From Sorex araneus (lineage: Eukaryota > Chordata > Mammalia > Eulipotyphla > Soricidae), in the NCBI RefSeq assembly GCF_027595985.1, contig NC_073311.1, positions 29,911,892-29,975,891 on the forward strand: a DNA stretch of 64,000 nucleotides, given 5' to 3'. The position numbers and the translations under genes were made by a program. The notes beneath the pieces are model-generated. The model was not told where the DNA came from. It worked only from the letters and a program-made list of their open reading frames with translations, and did not search any database. Shown here one piece after another: positions 9,813-53,219 of the stretch. Position 1 is the stretch's first letter. Each line of letters starts with the position of its first letter.

Positions 9813-9983
9813 GGGACTGGAGCAATAGCACAGCGGGTAGGGCATTTGCCTTGTTCACGGCTGACCCAGGTTCGAGTCCCAGCATTCCATATGGTCCCCG
9901 AGCACCAACAGGAGTAATTTCTGAGTGCAGAGCCAGGAGTAACCCCTGAGCATCATCGGATGTGACCCGGAAAAAAAAAAAAA
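9813..9983 (+). mobile_element. young SINE, short-tail type
   Basis: Intact copy with head 'gggactggagcaatagcaca' and poly-A. It is flanked by an exact 14-bp duplication, gaaagtagaaaagt (9799-9812 and 9984-9997). Confidence 0.93.
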
Positions 9984-10854
9984 GAAAGTAGAAAAGTTTA
10001 TTGGAAAGTAGAAGAGAAAAGAAAAGAAGCTCCCCGCGTATAAGACTAAGTTCACAAACTTTAGTTTTGCTCTTAAGGTGATTTAGATCCAAACATGGAG
10101 TACAATCTCCTTTACTTAAATGATTAACCATATCTACAAAATACCTTCATGGCAGCCTTCCTGTTTAAATGCTACTGGAGCCTAATCAGGTTGATACATA
10201 AAATTAAACATAACAATAGTCCTTGTGAATGGTAAACAGACTACAATGCTAATCATTTGAAGATTGATAAAAGCTAAGATATTTTTTAAACTCCTCACCC
10301 ATACAAGGTTTATGAAGGACCAAGATAATAGACTATAAAAAGATAGTCCAAGAACTTTGTATCTCAAGAAAGGGAATGAACTAATTCTTCTCATTGCTCA
10401 TGAGCTCACTTGTCAGTTGTAAAGTCATCTGAAGTTCTGTACCTAAAAGCTACTTGTATGAGTATAGTTTGGAGGTAAGACTAGTGGTTGCAAAGAAAAA
10501 CTGCAAATTCAGTTTCCACAGAGGCAGCAGGAATCTTCTTTCTGATGAAGAAAGATTAGGGATCAAGGAACCTAACATGTCAGTCACCGAAGATGTGACT
10601 TTTTGTCCCCAAAGAACCCTCAAATACCTGTGAGAGGCTGGTCTTTGACTATGATGATCAAGTGAACTCTGTTACTTTCCTTTCTTTTTTCTGTTCTGCT
10701 TCAGTGTTAACATTTTAAACTATTTGATAAAAATATAAGGTACTGTTTCTAGGTAAAGAAACGGACCAGAAATATGTTCGATAAAAACCAACTTTTTCAT
10801 TTGCAATGAGTGCAACCCTTAAAACAATTCTCCAAATTAATCAAGTTCAAAGTT

Positions 10855-11027
10855 ATTTTTTTTTCTTTTTGGGTCACACCCGGCGATGCACAGGGGTTAC
10901 TCCTGGCTCTACACTAAGGAATTACTCCTGACAGTGCTCAGGGGACTATATGGGATGCTGGGAATTGAACCCAGGTCGACCGCATGCAAGGCGAATGCCC
11001 TACCTGCTGTGCTATTGCTCCAGCCCC
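10855..11027 (-). mobile_element. young SINE, short-tail type, reverse
   Basis: Starts with a T-rich tract, then 'gggtcacacccggcgatgca'; ends 'gtgctattgctccagcccc'. The duplication tcaagttcaaagtt flanks it (10841-10854 and from 11028). Confidence 0.93.
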
Positions 11028-11175
11028 TCAAGTTCAAAGTTTTTTTTTATATTGTTTTGGACTTCAGTGTCTAATTGCATTCTATAATAAAACTGCTTTG
11101 CCACTTAAAGTAGCTATAACTTTTTGTTGCCTAACTATTTAGAAATCTTGAAGTCTAAGATTCTTTTCTCTTTCT

Positions 11176-11326
11176 ATTTTTGGCCCACAACAGGCAGTGG
11201 TACTCAGGGTTTACTCTTGACTCTGCTCAAGGACCACTACTGGCAATACATTTCTGATGCCAGGAATGGAACCAGTGGGTCTGAGATATACAAAGCAAGT
11301 ACCTTGAACTCATACTATCTGGCCAT
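11176..11326 (-). repeat. old SINE, reverse
   Basis: Diverged: 'tggtactcagggtttactct' and 'aatggaaccagtgggtctg'. Confidence 0.55.
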
Positions 11327-11705
11327 AGATTGAACTTATAATGGTTAGTATGGAACCTATTTTATTTCTAGTGGTTGTAATTCATTTTTTTTAATAAAAT
11401 AACAGTGATTTGTAGCAGGTGTACAATTAGCTTATAATAGGTTTCAGAAATAAAACAGAATTCAGTGTCTATACATTTTGATAGCCAACAAAAGTCGAGT
11501 TTCCATGAACTATCATACAGTTCTGAAGAAACTGATTTGTTTGCTTCTCTGTTTTTTCCTTTAACATCCACCTAAGTGCAGTTGTACGACATTGCCTGTT
11601 TTTTATTTCACTTCTGTATTGTGAAAAATGGGAAACTTTTATCTTTTATTTCTGAATAGTATTGTATATAAGTACAGCCATGCTCAATATTAAATTTCAG
11701 TCTCC

Positions 11706-11869
11706 AGGGACCAGGAGATAGTACACTGTATAGGGTGCTTGCCTTGCATGCAGCTGGTCCAGGTTCTGTGCCCAGCAGCAATCATATGGTCATTTCCCTC
11801 AGCCTGCAATCACTAATCACAGAACAGAGCCAGGAGTAAGCCCTGAGTACAGCCGGCATGCCACCTCCC
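11706..11869 (+). repeat. old SINE, forward
   Basis: 'gaccaggagatagtacactg' head and 'gagccaggagtaagccctga' tail. Confidence 0.65.
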
Positions 11870-11929
11870 AATTTTTTAATTTTAATAAATGTTAGTCTAC
11901 AGTAAATTGCCTGTAGGACAGTGGTTTCA

Positions 11930-12830
11930 AATTTTTTATTGTTCTGCCTGCAAATGTAACAGAGCTAGAATACATGATTTGCTTTCTTTCCATTCCCCCA
12001 GTACCACATCTTCACTTGATGAGCAGTTAACTTGTTTGTATCCCAATCTCTGCTATTTAAAGTAATATTGCAATGAACGTAGATATCCATATGTCTTCTA
12101 AAGTCACTTTATTAAGTTACTGTCCTTTGGATAGACATATAAAAGTAGAATAGATGCCTTTTAATCTATTTCTGTTCTTAGGGTTTTTGGTTTTTTGGTT
12201 TTTTATTTATAGAAAGCTCAATAGTGTTTCCCTTAGTAGTTGTATCAATTTGCAGTTATGCCAGTAATTTATAAGATTTTAGTCTTTCTCATTGTTTCTG
12301 TTCTTTTATATGACAGCCATTGTCATAGTTTAAAAGGTGATAATTGTATTTTATAATTCACTTTTTATTAAAAATGATGAATATTTCCTAAGCCTGTTTT
12401 GGATCTGAATGCCCTTTGGAAAAATGCCTGTTCAGATTCTCTGCCTATATTTAATCAGTGTGGCTTGTTCTTGTTGAGATTTGTGAGGTTTAATATTTTA
12501 ATATTAACATATTTTAATATTAATCTCTTATCAGATAAATTATTTTTAATATATCCTCCCATTAGTGAGTTATCTTTTTGTTTTGATGACGGTGTATTTT
12601 GCTATGCAGAAGCACTTTTAGGGCATCTTGTTCCATTTATTAATTTTTGCTTTTGTTACCTTGTTGAAGATGATTTCACAGTGAATGTTGCAACCAATGT
12701 TAAAAGCATTGAAAGTAATGAAAATAAAAGTGTTTTTCTTTTAATGTATTTTGTGCCTCTGGTGTTCTTAAGATTTCCTTTTTTATACCAACATTATGAA
12801 ATTTTACAAAATTTTTGTTCACAGATGATA
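11930..12830 (-). mobile_element. ancient L1 fragment, antisense (approximate limits)
   Basis: The forward strand reads like the complement of L1 ORF2/3' sequence common in mammals. Examples are 'cagattctctgcctatattt' and the 'gctatgcagaagcacttttag' region, followed by 'tttgcttttgttacc'. A 155-codon open frame here is coincidental. Confidence 0.55.
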
Positions 12831-13854
12831 CAAGCGAGATTAAATACATGTACACACTTTTTTTAACCTTCATTTTCTATTATTTTAAATTAGTTTCACT
12901 TAGGTCCCTGTATCAGATGCCCTGTTTCACTTACTCTAGAGAGGAAATTTCCAGTGGTTGCTTTGCTCTAAGGGGGAGGGTTCTGTATTATGCCATGGAG
13001 AGGGAAATCTAAATGTTCACATGTTTATATCTTTTCCTGTCTCTATTTCCTGAGGTCTCTAACACCTATTCTTGAGATTGATGTTATTTTAGGATTTACT
13101 TTCTTTAGTTTTTTTGAGTCACTAAAACTTTTGCCTTCCCAGCTTTTAGAAAATGCTCTAATTTCCCTCATTTCCTCTCATTTTCTTTGTTCTTGTGAGT
13201 TTGTACCTTTCATTTGCTTTCTTCTTTTTTTTTCCACTTCAACATTTAAGTATGTGTTTGGCAAACAGCTGGGACAAATACCATTCAGTCTCTTCTATCC
13301 TTAAATAAGAACTATAAACTTTCTGTGTGATAATAAAGTTCAGACCCTAGAAAGATGATAAATCTCTGCTATGAAGGCTTGAAATAAAGCCTTCAGTAGT
13401 TTTTCTCTTAGTTGAAAACTACTACTTCCAAGGCTAATTTCCTTTCTGGATTTTGTTTGGACTAGATTTTACATTTCTTAAAATCTGTTACATTCTGTTC
13501 TAGGTCTATATGCGCCACCCACTCGTTTTTTATCTTGTAAAATATCTACGTATCCTTACTTGAGGCTAACAATTTATTGCCCTTCCCACACTACTCCTGT
13601 TATTGTTTTTGGAAGGTCTGCATCATTGCAGTGTCCACTCTTACGTACATGGTTGCTCTGCTCACTCATTTGGTTGCTGGTACAAGATAGGTGAATACCA
13701 GGGATCAGACATGCATCACATGTGTTCAGTGCAGCTTTTCTGCCAGAGATGTTCTCATCGTTCTATTTTTTAATTCTGCTCACTTGCTATCCTACTCTCT
13801 GATTTGCAACAACTCCTACACATATCTCAGTCTCAAATATTCTTAACTCTCTGA

Positions 13855-14300
13855 GTGATGTATTTCCTATTTCTGTTATAACAAATGACTACAAACTTTT
13901 TGGTGACTTGAAAACAATTACTTGTTTATAATTCTGAAAGTTTAAAGTTGGCCTAAATAGGCTAAAATTGGAATGTCAGCTGGATTATAGTATTGTTAGA
14001 AGCTGTAATTTTTTTTTTTAAAAAAAGTGTTTCTTTCTATTTATTTCTTGTCTTGTGGCCAAACCTGCCATCCTTTCACTTTGACCTTTGCTCCTCAACT
14101 CTGCTCACTCCTCTTATAAAAAATTCATCTTTGAATTTGAGCTGTCTTTGAATTTGAATTCAGAATCATCTACTCATCTCACAGTACTCAAATTAATCAC
14201 ACCTGTGAAGTCTCTTTTGCCATGCAATTAACATTTTTCACAGGCTCAGGCAATTTGTATATGAACAGCTTTTCCAGAGCCATCGTTTTGTCTTCTCACA
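13855..14300. repeat. possible ancient mammalian repeat
   Basis: 'ttctgttataacaaatgact' followed by a decayed body recalls an old mammal-wide interspersed repeat, but I cannot name the family. Confidence 0.3.
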
Positions 14301-14581
14301 AGTTATGACACTAAAATGATATTAATGACACCACTCTAGGTAGTCCGCAGTTGTTTTCTTAAAGTTGGATGTTCCCATCCAGCCTTGATTTTATTTGGGC
14401 ATAATTCTTCAATATTCTTCAGTTAATGTAGTTCTTTCTATTCTAAACTGTTCTCATTGAATGCTTTCTAAAATAGTAACATAATTATGAAATTCTGTGT
14501 GAAACCCATTCTTTAGATCATAGTTACTTAAACTGTGGGTCACAGTCCTATATGAGGGTGGCCCAGAAAAAATCTGATTTT

Positions 14582-14752
14582 TTCATTTGTTTGCTTTTTG
14601 TTCTTTTTGTTTTATGAGCCAGATCTGTCTCAGGAATGACCCCTTGCTGTGCTTTTAGGGAGACCCTATGTGGTGCCAGGGCTTAAAGCAGGGATTTTAA
14701 CTGGGAGCAGTGGTTAAGACACTGCTTTATCTCGTACACTATCTCTGTGACC
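14582..14752 (-). repeat. old SINE, reverse
   Basis: Strongly diverged. 'gtctcaggaatgaccccttg' and 'ggtgccagggcttaaagcag' retain the order of the family. Confidence 0.45.
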
Positions 14753-15299
14753 CATAAGCACGTACTTTAAAATATGCTTATAATGTATTAATAATATTTT
14801 GATTTATAGCCCTGTTTTATAAATATATTTACGCAGGATTCATTGAAATTTCTCAGTGAAAACTTTATGAAGACTTGCTCTAGATTAAAACTATTTGTCA
14901 TTTTGTGATAAAGGAACCCAAATTTAGGTCATGCATTAATATTAATGTGCATTAAGGACCTGGCAAGATAATAAAAATTATCAAATAAAGTGTATACTTG
15001 TGACAGTTTTAAATTCTAGTTTTCCAGGTAATCCAAAAATTAAGTGATATGACAAAGAACCATAATAGAGGTATGAAAATAATAAAAGAAGCAATTAATT
15101 TTGTTTTTAGTCAGTCATCAAATGTATCTTAAGGTGGATGAATTTGAATGAACTTTGAAGCATTAATTCTTTCAGAGAATTAGAATTTAGTTTACTTATT
15201 TTGATTAGTATGCTCCTTTTTTAAATTAAAATTGTGTGTACTTGAGAAAAAAGAATTGCTCATTTAATTTTATCTTCATTACTTTCCCCCTATCCCCAG

Positions 15300-45544
<30,245 letters not shown>

Positions 45545-46049
45545 CATTATGCTTCATTTCTTCATGTGACTTTTCTTTTCGAAGAACTTCTGTCTGTATC
45601 ATGTGGTTTCTTATAATGGAAGCTTTAAAAAATAACAAGGACATATAACAGTGTTCTGAGATGTGTCTGTGTCGTTCAAAGTAAGATTTCCATTAATGAC
45701 CTCTCACCTCACGATATGGACTACATAAGATCATGGTGGATTTAGAAAAAAATATTAAACGTGGGTGGCAAATTTATCATTTTTACTACAGATGAAATAA
45801 TCGTCCAGCAGAATTATCTGTTCTGGATTAAAAATAATCTGAGACCTGAATGACTTTGGGACAATTCCAATTTGCACTAGTATATTTGTGGATTTTCTTT
45901 ATTAGCTAAATCCATTTTTTCCTTCACCTATTGGAATCTGTCTGTAGATTGAAAGTACTAATTGAGCACATTGTTTTCCCTCCAGTCACCTTCTGTTTAA
46001 CCATCAGACTTTCTTTGCACTATAAAGGATTTGTGGCTTCCTTTATTGT

Positions 46050-46210
46050 ATTTTGTTGGGGCACCAGTCCCCAGGAGGTTTTGGACTAGACCCAGAGGTG
46101 TCCAGAGTGCTACCCAGCTCTGCTCAGGGCTGTTCCTAGCATTGCTTGGGGGACCATGTGGTGTGCACATAAGGCAAGCACCTTAACCCCTTTACCATCT
46201 CTCCTACCCA
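46050..46210 (-). repeat. old SINE, reverse, in 3' UTR
   Basis: 'tgcttgggggaccatgtgg' and 'aaggcaagcaccttaacccc', ending 'catctctcctaccca'. Confidence 0.65.
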
Positions 46211-47982
46211 TTGTTGGTTTTTAGAAGGATGCCAGATGAAATATTTTTAGATCATGTGACATATTAGCTTAAGAATATTTTTTCATAATTGTTTTCTTCC
46301 CACTAAAATGAATTTTAAACCAAGTAAAGTTTTAGATATATACATGTATATATATATACACATATATTTCTAATGGTGCTCATATATACTGTATTTTCTT
46401 TTCCATACTGAAAGTTTTACAGCATGAACCATGTATTCATAACTATTTTTGACTTTTTTTTTCTCCAAACTGATCATGTTTCTTAGGGTCATAGTTATAA
46501 CAAGTCCCAATAACTTTATTTAAACTTTTCAGTGAAAACAGTTTTGCTTTTGTCTTAATGTTATCTCTTTTGTGTTAAAACACAATTTTAAATGTCTCCA
46601 CATGACACCTTTTAGTCTTAGATATCTTAAGTGATTGATTTAAGTTCTGCTTAATTGAAAAGAAAATAATGTAACAGTTTCTTTTTAAACACTAAGTTCT
46701 TATTTTATGATGGCATATATTTTTATTAAATATTTATTTTGACTACTGAGCTTTCATAAAAATTATAATGCAACTTAATTCCATCAGACTTAAATGTAGA
46801 GAATAAGTTGCTGTTGCATTTTCCATTATGTGCAGTTAATTATGTTAACCAAAATTCAGTCATTCATTGCCTAATGTAAAGAGTATTAAATTAGTTTTAG
46901 CAAACAAACCTGAGAACTGTTAGATTGAAAAGTAAATACAAATCAGATACTTTCATGAGTTGAAGTATATTTTAAATGAGTGTTTAATACTTAATAAAGT
47001 TGGTTATAATTTAAAATGTTAAAGCTCAAGCTCTCATCCTGGGGATAGTAACAAATTTCAGATTATGTGGCAAAAACTGTTCTATTCCTTTGAGATCACT
47101 AATTTCAAGTTTTGTGTTTCAAAAACCATATTCCTGAAACTTATTGTAAGAAATGTTTTATGAATAGTCACAGAAAACACTATGTTAAAGAACTACTCTT
47201 ACTAGATTCCCTGAGGATCTGCCTTAAATTATTTTTCAGGCAATTTAAAGCAAGCACTGACACCAAAGGGAATTTACTTTTGATCTAGGAAATTCTGTTT
47301 AGCATTAAAGCAATACCGAGTTTTCTTCTTAAATCATGACTTTGTAACTTCAGATATAAGGTGGAAATACCTCATGTAACTCGACTTGAAAAATGGAATC
47401 CCTGTGTTCATATTTTCTACCCATATGTCTATAAGTTTCTGAGTTTGATCTGTTACCGTGTCAAGTTGAGGATAGTTAGAAAAGCAGGAAGAAATCTCTA
47501 AAGACATCAAACCATAATAAAGGATTTTAGTAATATTTCGATAGTTTTCTATAGAGCTGTGAAAGATAAAGGGTATATTATAGGAAAAGAATCATCTTTA
47601 AAAACATACTGCTCATATATTTGAATTTTTATAATTATTTCAATCAAGTACTGTGTAAATAATTATTTTCCCTAGCCAGTGTTTCTCAGTGCTTCATTTT
47701 AGAATTATTCAGAGTCCTAATATGGACACCAGTTCACAATGAAATTAGTGTTTTGAGTTCTTGGGAGGATTCTGATTTGTTAATCAGGATTAAAGAACAC
47801 AATTGTAAAATATTTAAGAAAATCTTACCTCGTCTATGTTAATTTCTCTAATAATATGATCCTGCGAAGTTTTTCCATTTTAAGTTCCATTTTAAAGATT
47901 ACGTTCTTCTGACCATGCGTATTAGGTTCCATCAAGCTAGCTAGTGTGCAATATAGCTATTCTCTTTAAATTTTTAATATGG

Positions 47983-48140
47983 CCATAAGATAGCTCAGTG
48001 GGCTGGAGTGCATGCTCTGCATGCAGGAGACCCATATTTAAGCCCTCTCATCACGTGATCTCCCAAGTACTTATCAGAGCAACCTTTTTTCCCCCCACCC
48101 CCCGCCAATAGCCAGAAATAGCCCCTTGGCACTACTGGAT
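47983..48140 (+). repeat. old SINE, forward, in 3' UTR
   Basis: 'ggccataagatagctcagtg' head with 'tgcatgctctgcatgcagga'; the tail is replaced by a C-rich stretch. Confidence 0.5.
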
Positions 48141-48588
48141 AAAAGAACTAGTTGCATTCTTACTCAAGCTTTTAAGGTGAAAATATATATATATATATAC
48201 TTTTTCTTTTGGAACTGCCTTTTGGGAGAAATGAAGGATGAGGATATTTAAGCACATTTCACTAATATATTCAGAGTTGTGAGCATCTGTAATTTTTAAA
48301 CTGTTTTACAGAAGAATGTATTCCCAGGGAGTTCTAAAAAAGCTTTGACAATCCAGGGTGAGGGGTGGGGCAATTATGTTGCTTCTTCACTGATTCTTAA
48401 AGAAGAATTCACTTTTTCATGTTGCTTTTATACCTATTTTCTTATTACGTTCAAAATTAGGAATTTTACAGTTACTTTAATAGACAATTTTCTGAAGTTG
48501 ATGACTTGAAGAAAAATATGTTTGCAATTTGTTTTGCAATTTTCTGTTTACCTTTATGTAAATATTCAGTATGTGAATTACACAGTCT

Positions 48589-48594
48589 AATAAA
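48589..48594 (+). terminator. proximal poly-A signal candidate
   Basis: Canonical AATAAA ('agtctaataaagcctcatgt'). The downstream element is weak. Confidence 0.45.
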
Positions 48595-49000
48595 GCCTCA
48601 TGTCTTTCCATCACATCTAATTTGATTCGAGTTCACTTTACAGAATGCTTCATTAAAGATGCTTTAATGAAAAATAAGGAACTATATAGATTTGTATGTC
48701 AGAATATACTTCAGAAATTCATATATTTCTCATATTTATTTTTTTAAAATCCTAAGTGTCCGCATGAGTAACTGGTTTTAAATGACTCTCCTAAAATATT
48801 TAGTATCTTTGTTCAAATTGTAACCTGTTGGAAGCAGTCAACCATCTCTTGGTTAGGACTCATGAGGAAATAGATTTAAAACTGTGCATTTTATATTCTA
48901 TGGTGTCCTTGTGTACCATATTTCTAAATATTCACTATCAAATTGATTTTTTTAAAGCCTGAATTGCCTTTTAGTGTCAAAATGAAAAATAATGTATCTA

Positions 49001-49006
49001 AATAAA
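49001..49006 (+). terminator. distal poly-A signal candidate
   Basis: Canonical AATAAA ('tctaaataaacgtcttcccc') with a GT/T-rich element about 35 bases downstream. Confidence 0.55.
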
Positions 49007-50110
49007 CGTCTTCCCCACAATGAAAGAAGAGCTGGTATGTTGTTTTATCGGCAGCTATCTGAGAAAAGCATGTGTTAAGTTAGATCTTCTAGTGAGACAT
49101 TTTCAACCCTGAGTAGCAAATTAAGATGAGGGAGTTGAACTTAAATGTGGAATTCTGTACATATACAACCACTGAAAGTCCGAGGTGAATAACTTCATGG
49201 ATTAAGTTACGTATCTTCGAAGTTCAAATCCTGCAGCTGTTCTTAGTAGTAAACTAAGGGGAAGGTCTATAACTCTTATTTCCTCAATGTCTTCATCTTC
49301 AGGTTGGGTGTTTCCTCATCAAGACAGTAGATGCTTTGTACATACAAAATATATTACTAAAATAGATTATATTCTTAAATTGCTTAGGACCCTTGTTGGC
49401 AAATAGTAAATAATGTGTATTAATGTAAGTGCTAGGATTAGGCTATCCTTTGGTGCATGTGATTTGACAGTTGTGTTATATCAATTATGGTCATAATAAC
49501 AGACTAGTAATATGATATAGATGTCTATTTCAGGGCATGTAACCCGAGGAGAACACAGGTAGCCTGAAATAAAACATCACTTATATTTTTTGAAAATGTA
49601 ATAGATGACACAAATGAGAACTCCAACTGAGACACTTTAAAGTAATACTGCTATGCCTTTTGCAGTTCATTGTGATAACTGTTGGCATATAAATAGGACA
49701 TAAGTGCTTAGATGTCTCAGAAGACTAATCTCAAACAAATTGGTCTTACTTTCTTGACATTTCTATGATTACCGACAGATGGCATGCTTACCACAATTTA
49801 GTATTTAGAGTCTTAACTTGGTGCCAAAAAAAGAGATGTATCTTATTAAACATCTCAACATCAATTTTATGTAAACTTCTTTGTGTGATTATAAACAATA
49901 AATGGAAGTACTGAGGAATGTTTGATTCCTCTACCATTCTGCCTAAGCAAAGAATGGCCACAAAAATTCGTTCTAATTACAAGAGCCATTAACCAGAGCT
50001 CTGTGTGGGAGGCGGTGTTCATTTCTTTTAGTGTTTAATAATGTTACAATAGCATTGACTTCTAAGGTTTTGGTGTATCTATACTTTTAGCACCAGCACT
50101 TGTTTCCACT

Positions 50111-50287
50111 CTTTTTTTTTTTTTTTCATTCTGGGTCACACAGCGATGCACAGGGGTTACTCCTGGCTCATGCACTCAGGAATTACTCCTGGTAGTGCTT
50201 GGGGGACCATATGGGATGCTGGGAATCAAACCCGGGTCGGCCACTTGCAAGGCAAACACCCTACCCGCTGTACTATCACTTCAGCCC
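50111..50287 (-). mobile_element. young SINE, short-tail type, reverse
   Basis: 'tctgggtcacacagcgatgc' to 'gtactatcacttcagcccc'. Near consensus with a few changes in the B box (aatcaaaccc). Confidence 0.88.
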
Positions 50288-50339
50288 CTTTTTTGATAAA
50301 TGTCCTCATGCTGTGACAATATTTTATTGGTTTTTTTTT

Positions 50340-50660
50340 TTTTTTTGCATTTCCCTGATATGTGACAACACATTTTCATATACCTACAAGTTGTCCTCTT
50401 TGGGGAAGTATCTTCAATTCATCTCCTCCAATTTTGTGATGGGTTAATTGGTTTTTTATTGAGCTTTGTAAATGTTTATGTGTCTTGGGTATTCAGTGAC
50501 TGTTTTCTTCCATTAAGTACAGTCTTTTTTAGCCCAAGTACCGTTTTGCCATACAGAACCTTTTTAATCTGTTAAAGTCACATTTGTTTGTTTTTGTTTT
50601 TGTTATCATTGCCAATGACATTAAATCGACGACGTCATTGCCTGTGTGTTTTGCCCATTT
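50340..50660 (-). mobile_element. ancient L1 fragment, antisense
   Basis: Forward text ('tgcatttccctgatatgtga', then 'ttgagctttgtaaatgttta' and 'gtcattgcctgtgtgttttg') is the complement of old L1 ORF2-end sequence. Limits approximate. Confidence 0.55.
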
Positions 50661-50805
50661 CTGTCATTGTATTTTATGGATTCTACTCTGTAGTTTGAAG
50701 TTACTTCCTAATTTCCCCCTCTGATGTCTGGCTAGCAACAAATCACTAGCTACAACCGAAATGGTTCCTTTTCCCCACTCTTCTAATCCTTGTAGACAAA
50801 CTGCG

Positions 50806-50841
50806 CTCTCTGTCTCTCTCTCTCTCTGTCTGTCTCTCTGT

Positions 50842-50884
<43 letters not shown>

Positions 50885-50887
50885 ACA
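50806..50887. repeat. (CT)n(CA)n compound microsatellite
   Basis: CT/CTGT units to about 50843, then about 20 CA units. Confidence 0.95.
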
Positions 50888-51148
50888 TCATTTGACCTCT
50901 TCATCAGACATCATCATCTCAAGCATGCCCCAAAGCCCCTGAGCATTCTTGACCACCCACAGTTGGCAAGGGATGCTGAAAGCACCAGGGATTGGGGGAA
51001 GGGCTAAGACCCCTCTCATCAATTCTCATCTAACCAGGGAATTTGTTGGGCTATCCTGGTGGGGGGTGCTTGGAAAGGTGTACCCAGTGATAACTCAGGT
51101 GATCATGTTGACCAGACATCAAATCAGAGTTGATACATATAAGGGATG

Positions 51149-51149
51149 A

Positions 51150-51181
<32 letters not shown>
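51149..51181. repeat. (TA)n(CA)n microsatellite
   Basis: About 11 TA units followed by 5 CA units. Confidence 0.93.
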
Positions 51182-51547
51182 CTTAACCCCTCTGCATAGT
51201 CCGATTTCAGACCTGCCTCCGCCATTCCTTACACTAGTAAATTTCCCAATTTCCCCTTAGAGGGATCTGCATTTCAGATTTTCCTGGGATATCAGGGGTT
51301 TGTGTCTCCTGTAACACATTTTAGCTGAGGTAAGGTAATGGATTTAAGTCCAGAATAAAAGTTGCTTTCTACATAGTCCTTTTATCAGCTCCATACCAGC
51401 CCATGGTTAGGTCTGTATTTAGCTTGAGTGGCTAAAATACCCAGTGAATGAAACTCTAATTTGTTTTATCTATTAACAGCTAGCAAGACTTTGAGGAATG
51501 GAGCAGATAGGCAGATTGGTTAGGGCATATAGTTCTGCTTACAAAGG

Positions 51548-51751
51548 CACGGCAGTAGGGCGTTCGCCTTGCACGCCGCTGACTTGGGTTCAATTCCTCC
51601 ATCCCTCTCAGAGAGCCCTTCGAGCTACCAAGAGTATCTCACCCACACAGCAGAGCCTGGCAAACTACCTGTGACGTATTTGATATGCCAAAAACAGTAA
51701 CAAGTCTCACAATGGAGTCGTTGAGCAAATGGATGACAGTGACAGTGACAG
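51548..51751 (+). mobile_element. SINE, long-tail type, forward, head truncated
   Basis: Starts inside the head ('cacggcagtagggcgttcgc') and ends 'gacagtgacagtgacag'. The direct repeat acaaagg appears on both sides. Confidence 0.8.
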
Positions 51752-52807
51752 CACAAAGGTGAAGGGAACATTCTACCCAGGGAGAATAAACACAAGAGGA
51801 AGGAGACCAAATAGGATATCAACCCACATAGAAACAATAATAAATTTTGTCCAAACAATTGTGGGGCTCTCTTTGCCCTCTCTCAAATTCTTTATCTCCA
51901 GCTTGCATCATCTTTAGAAAAAGTAGCTACCAAAATTTAAAGTGGATTCATACTTTGCACCAAGAAAATTGTGTTATTGGCAAAAGTGTGTTGTATGTTT
52001 CCACATTCATCACTAACATATCAAATAGTTACAGTAAGAGTTTAAGTTTACATGTAATAATTGTGATGAGTTATTTTGCAGAAATATTGTAAGAACGTAA
52101 TTATTTAGATGCCACACTAGTTTACCAAGGAACTACATTTCAGTCATGTAATTGCAATTCATTCATGCTTGTCACAAGATATGATAATGGTTATATATCA
52201 ACCATAGTTTTATGTTTTCACCTTTCCCAGTGTAATACTAGAAAAAAAATGTATCTGGATGTTTTGGAATTCTTTAAGCACGCAACATAATATTAGTTCT
52301 CTTGACTAAGTAGATTTAAAGATGTATCCCACTAAAGGAACTGTGAACTGAACAGATTGATAATTTAAACTGAGTGCTGTGCAAATTAATGAGATCTTGA
52401 GTGTTGTGAGTTTGGAAATTAGAGGCGGGGAGTGTTTTCTGTGGGTCATAGTTAAAATTTATTATTTAACCTATATCATGGGGAAAGAGGGTAGATGAAT
52501 AGTTATTTCCCAGGTTATTTGCTATTCAATACTAATTCACCCAGTTCTTCTTACAGCCATTTGGAGATTGAGGGATGTACCAGTGGAAAGAAGCATAGGA
52601 TCTAAGATGAACTAATTAAGAATATTCAACAATCCCCTTGATGTAGCCATTTGTAGCTGAATTCAGGAATCTGTATATGTGTTGAAAATCAGAATTAGTA
52701 GGGTGTGGGAACTTCCCCAAAATCTCTTTTTCCATTATATGTGAAGTCATTTAATTCTTTGGTTAGGAGAGCATAATGAGCAGAAATTAATATTAAAAAA
52801 AATTGTG

Positions 52808-52949
52808 TCCAGAGCTCCAGAGGCAGTATTGCATGTAAGTGCTTACCTTTCATTACCTTTCATACTATTGGCCTGAGTTTGATCCCACAGTTCCTCATAC
52901 GGTCCCCCGAGCCCACCAAGGATGATCACAGTGCAGAGCTATGAGTAAG
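52808..52949 (+). repeat. old SINE, forward
   Basis: 'cagagctccagaggcagtat' head and 'gtgcagagctatgagtaagt' tail, with a small duplication (cctttcatta) inside. Confidence 0.55.
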
Positions 52950-52963
52950 TTCTAAATTTTTAA

Positions 52964-53219
52964 GTAGATAATGGACCAAACATGATGACCTCTCAGTGTC
53001 TGTGTTGCAAGCCATAATGCCCAAAAGTAGAGAGAGAGTATGGGGAATATTGTTTGCCATGGAGGCAGGGAAAAGGTGGGAAAGGCAGGGGTATAGCCGG
53101 GATATCAGTGGTGGGGAATGTGCACTGGTGGTGGGATGAGTGCTTGATCATTGTAAGATTGTAACCCAAACATGAAAGCTTGTAACTATATCACGGTGAT
53201 TCAATAATTTTTTTTTAAA
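52964..53219 (+). mobile_element. 256-bp L1 3' end with target duplication
   Basis: L1 3' UTR from 'ccaaacatgatgacctctca' through the GA-rich 'agtagagagagagtatgggg' to 'cacggtgattcaataat' plus T/A-rich tail. Exact 14-bp duplication TTCTAAATTTTTAA at 52950-52963 and 53220-53233. A complete example of the terminal part of the local L1 family. Confidence 0.88.

Larger units (their letters stand above)
3570..15299 (+). other. TMTC3 intron 1
   Basis: An 11.7 kb intron. Its first 0.9 kb belongs to the CpG island and holds GC-rich open frames with no protein signature. The rest holds SINEs of several ages, a tandem duplication (5812-6061), a TG/CTGT microsatellite (8938-8999) and an old antisense L1 (about 11930-12830). 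Between 7620-8330, 9000-9770, 10140-10850 and 13000-13600 I see only unique AT-rich sequence. Confidence 0.85.
45545..49025 (+). other. TMTC3: TMTC3 3' UTR (end inferred)
   Basis: AT-rich sequence after the stop. Poly-A signals AATAAA occur at about 46993, 48589 and 49001. The last is followed by a GT-rich stretch (ctggtatgttgtttta), fitting a distal cleavage site near 49025. The site at 48589 would give a slightly shorter form. Two old SINEs (46050-46210 and 47983-48140) lie in the UTR. No open frame of note. Confidence 0.55.

Noticed and set aside
12399..12866. 155-codon hydrophobic open frame
   Set aside because: It lies on the complement of an old L1 fragment in intron 1; no protein family signal.
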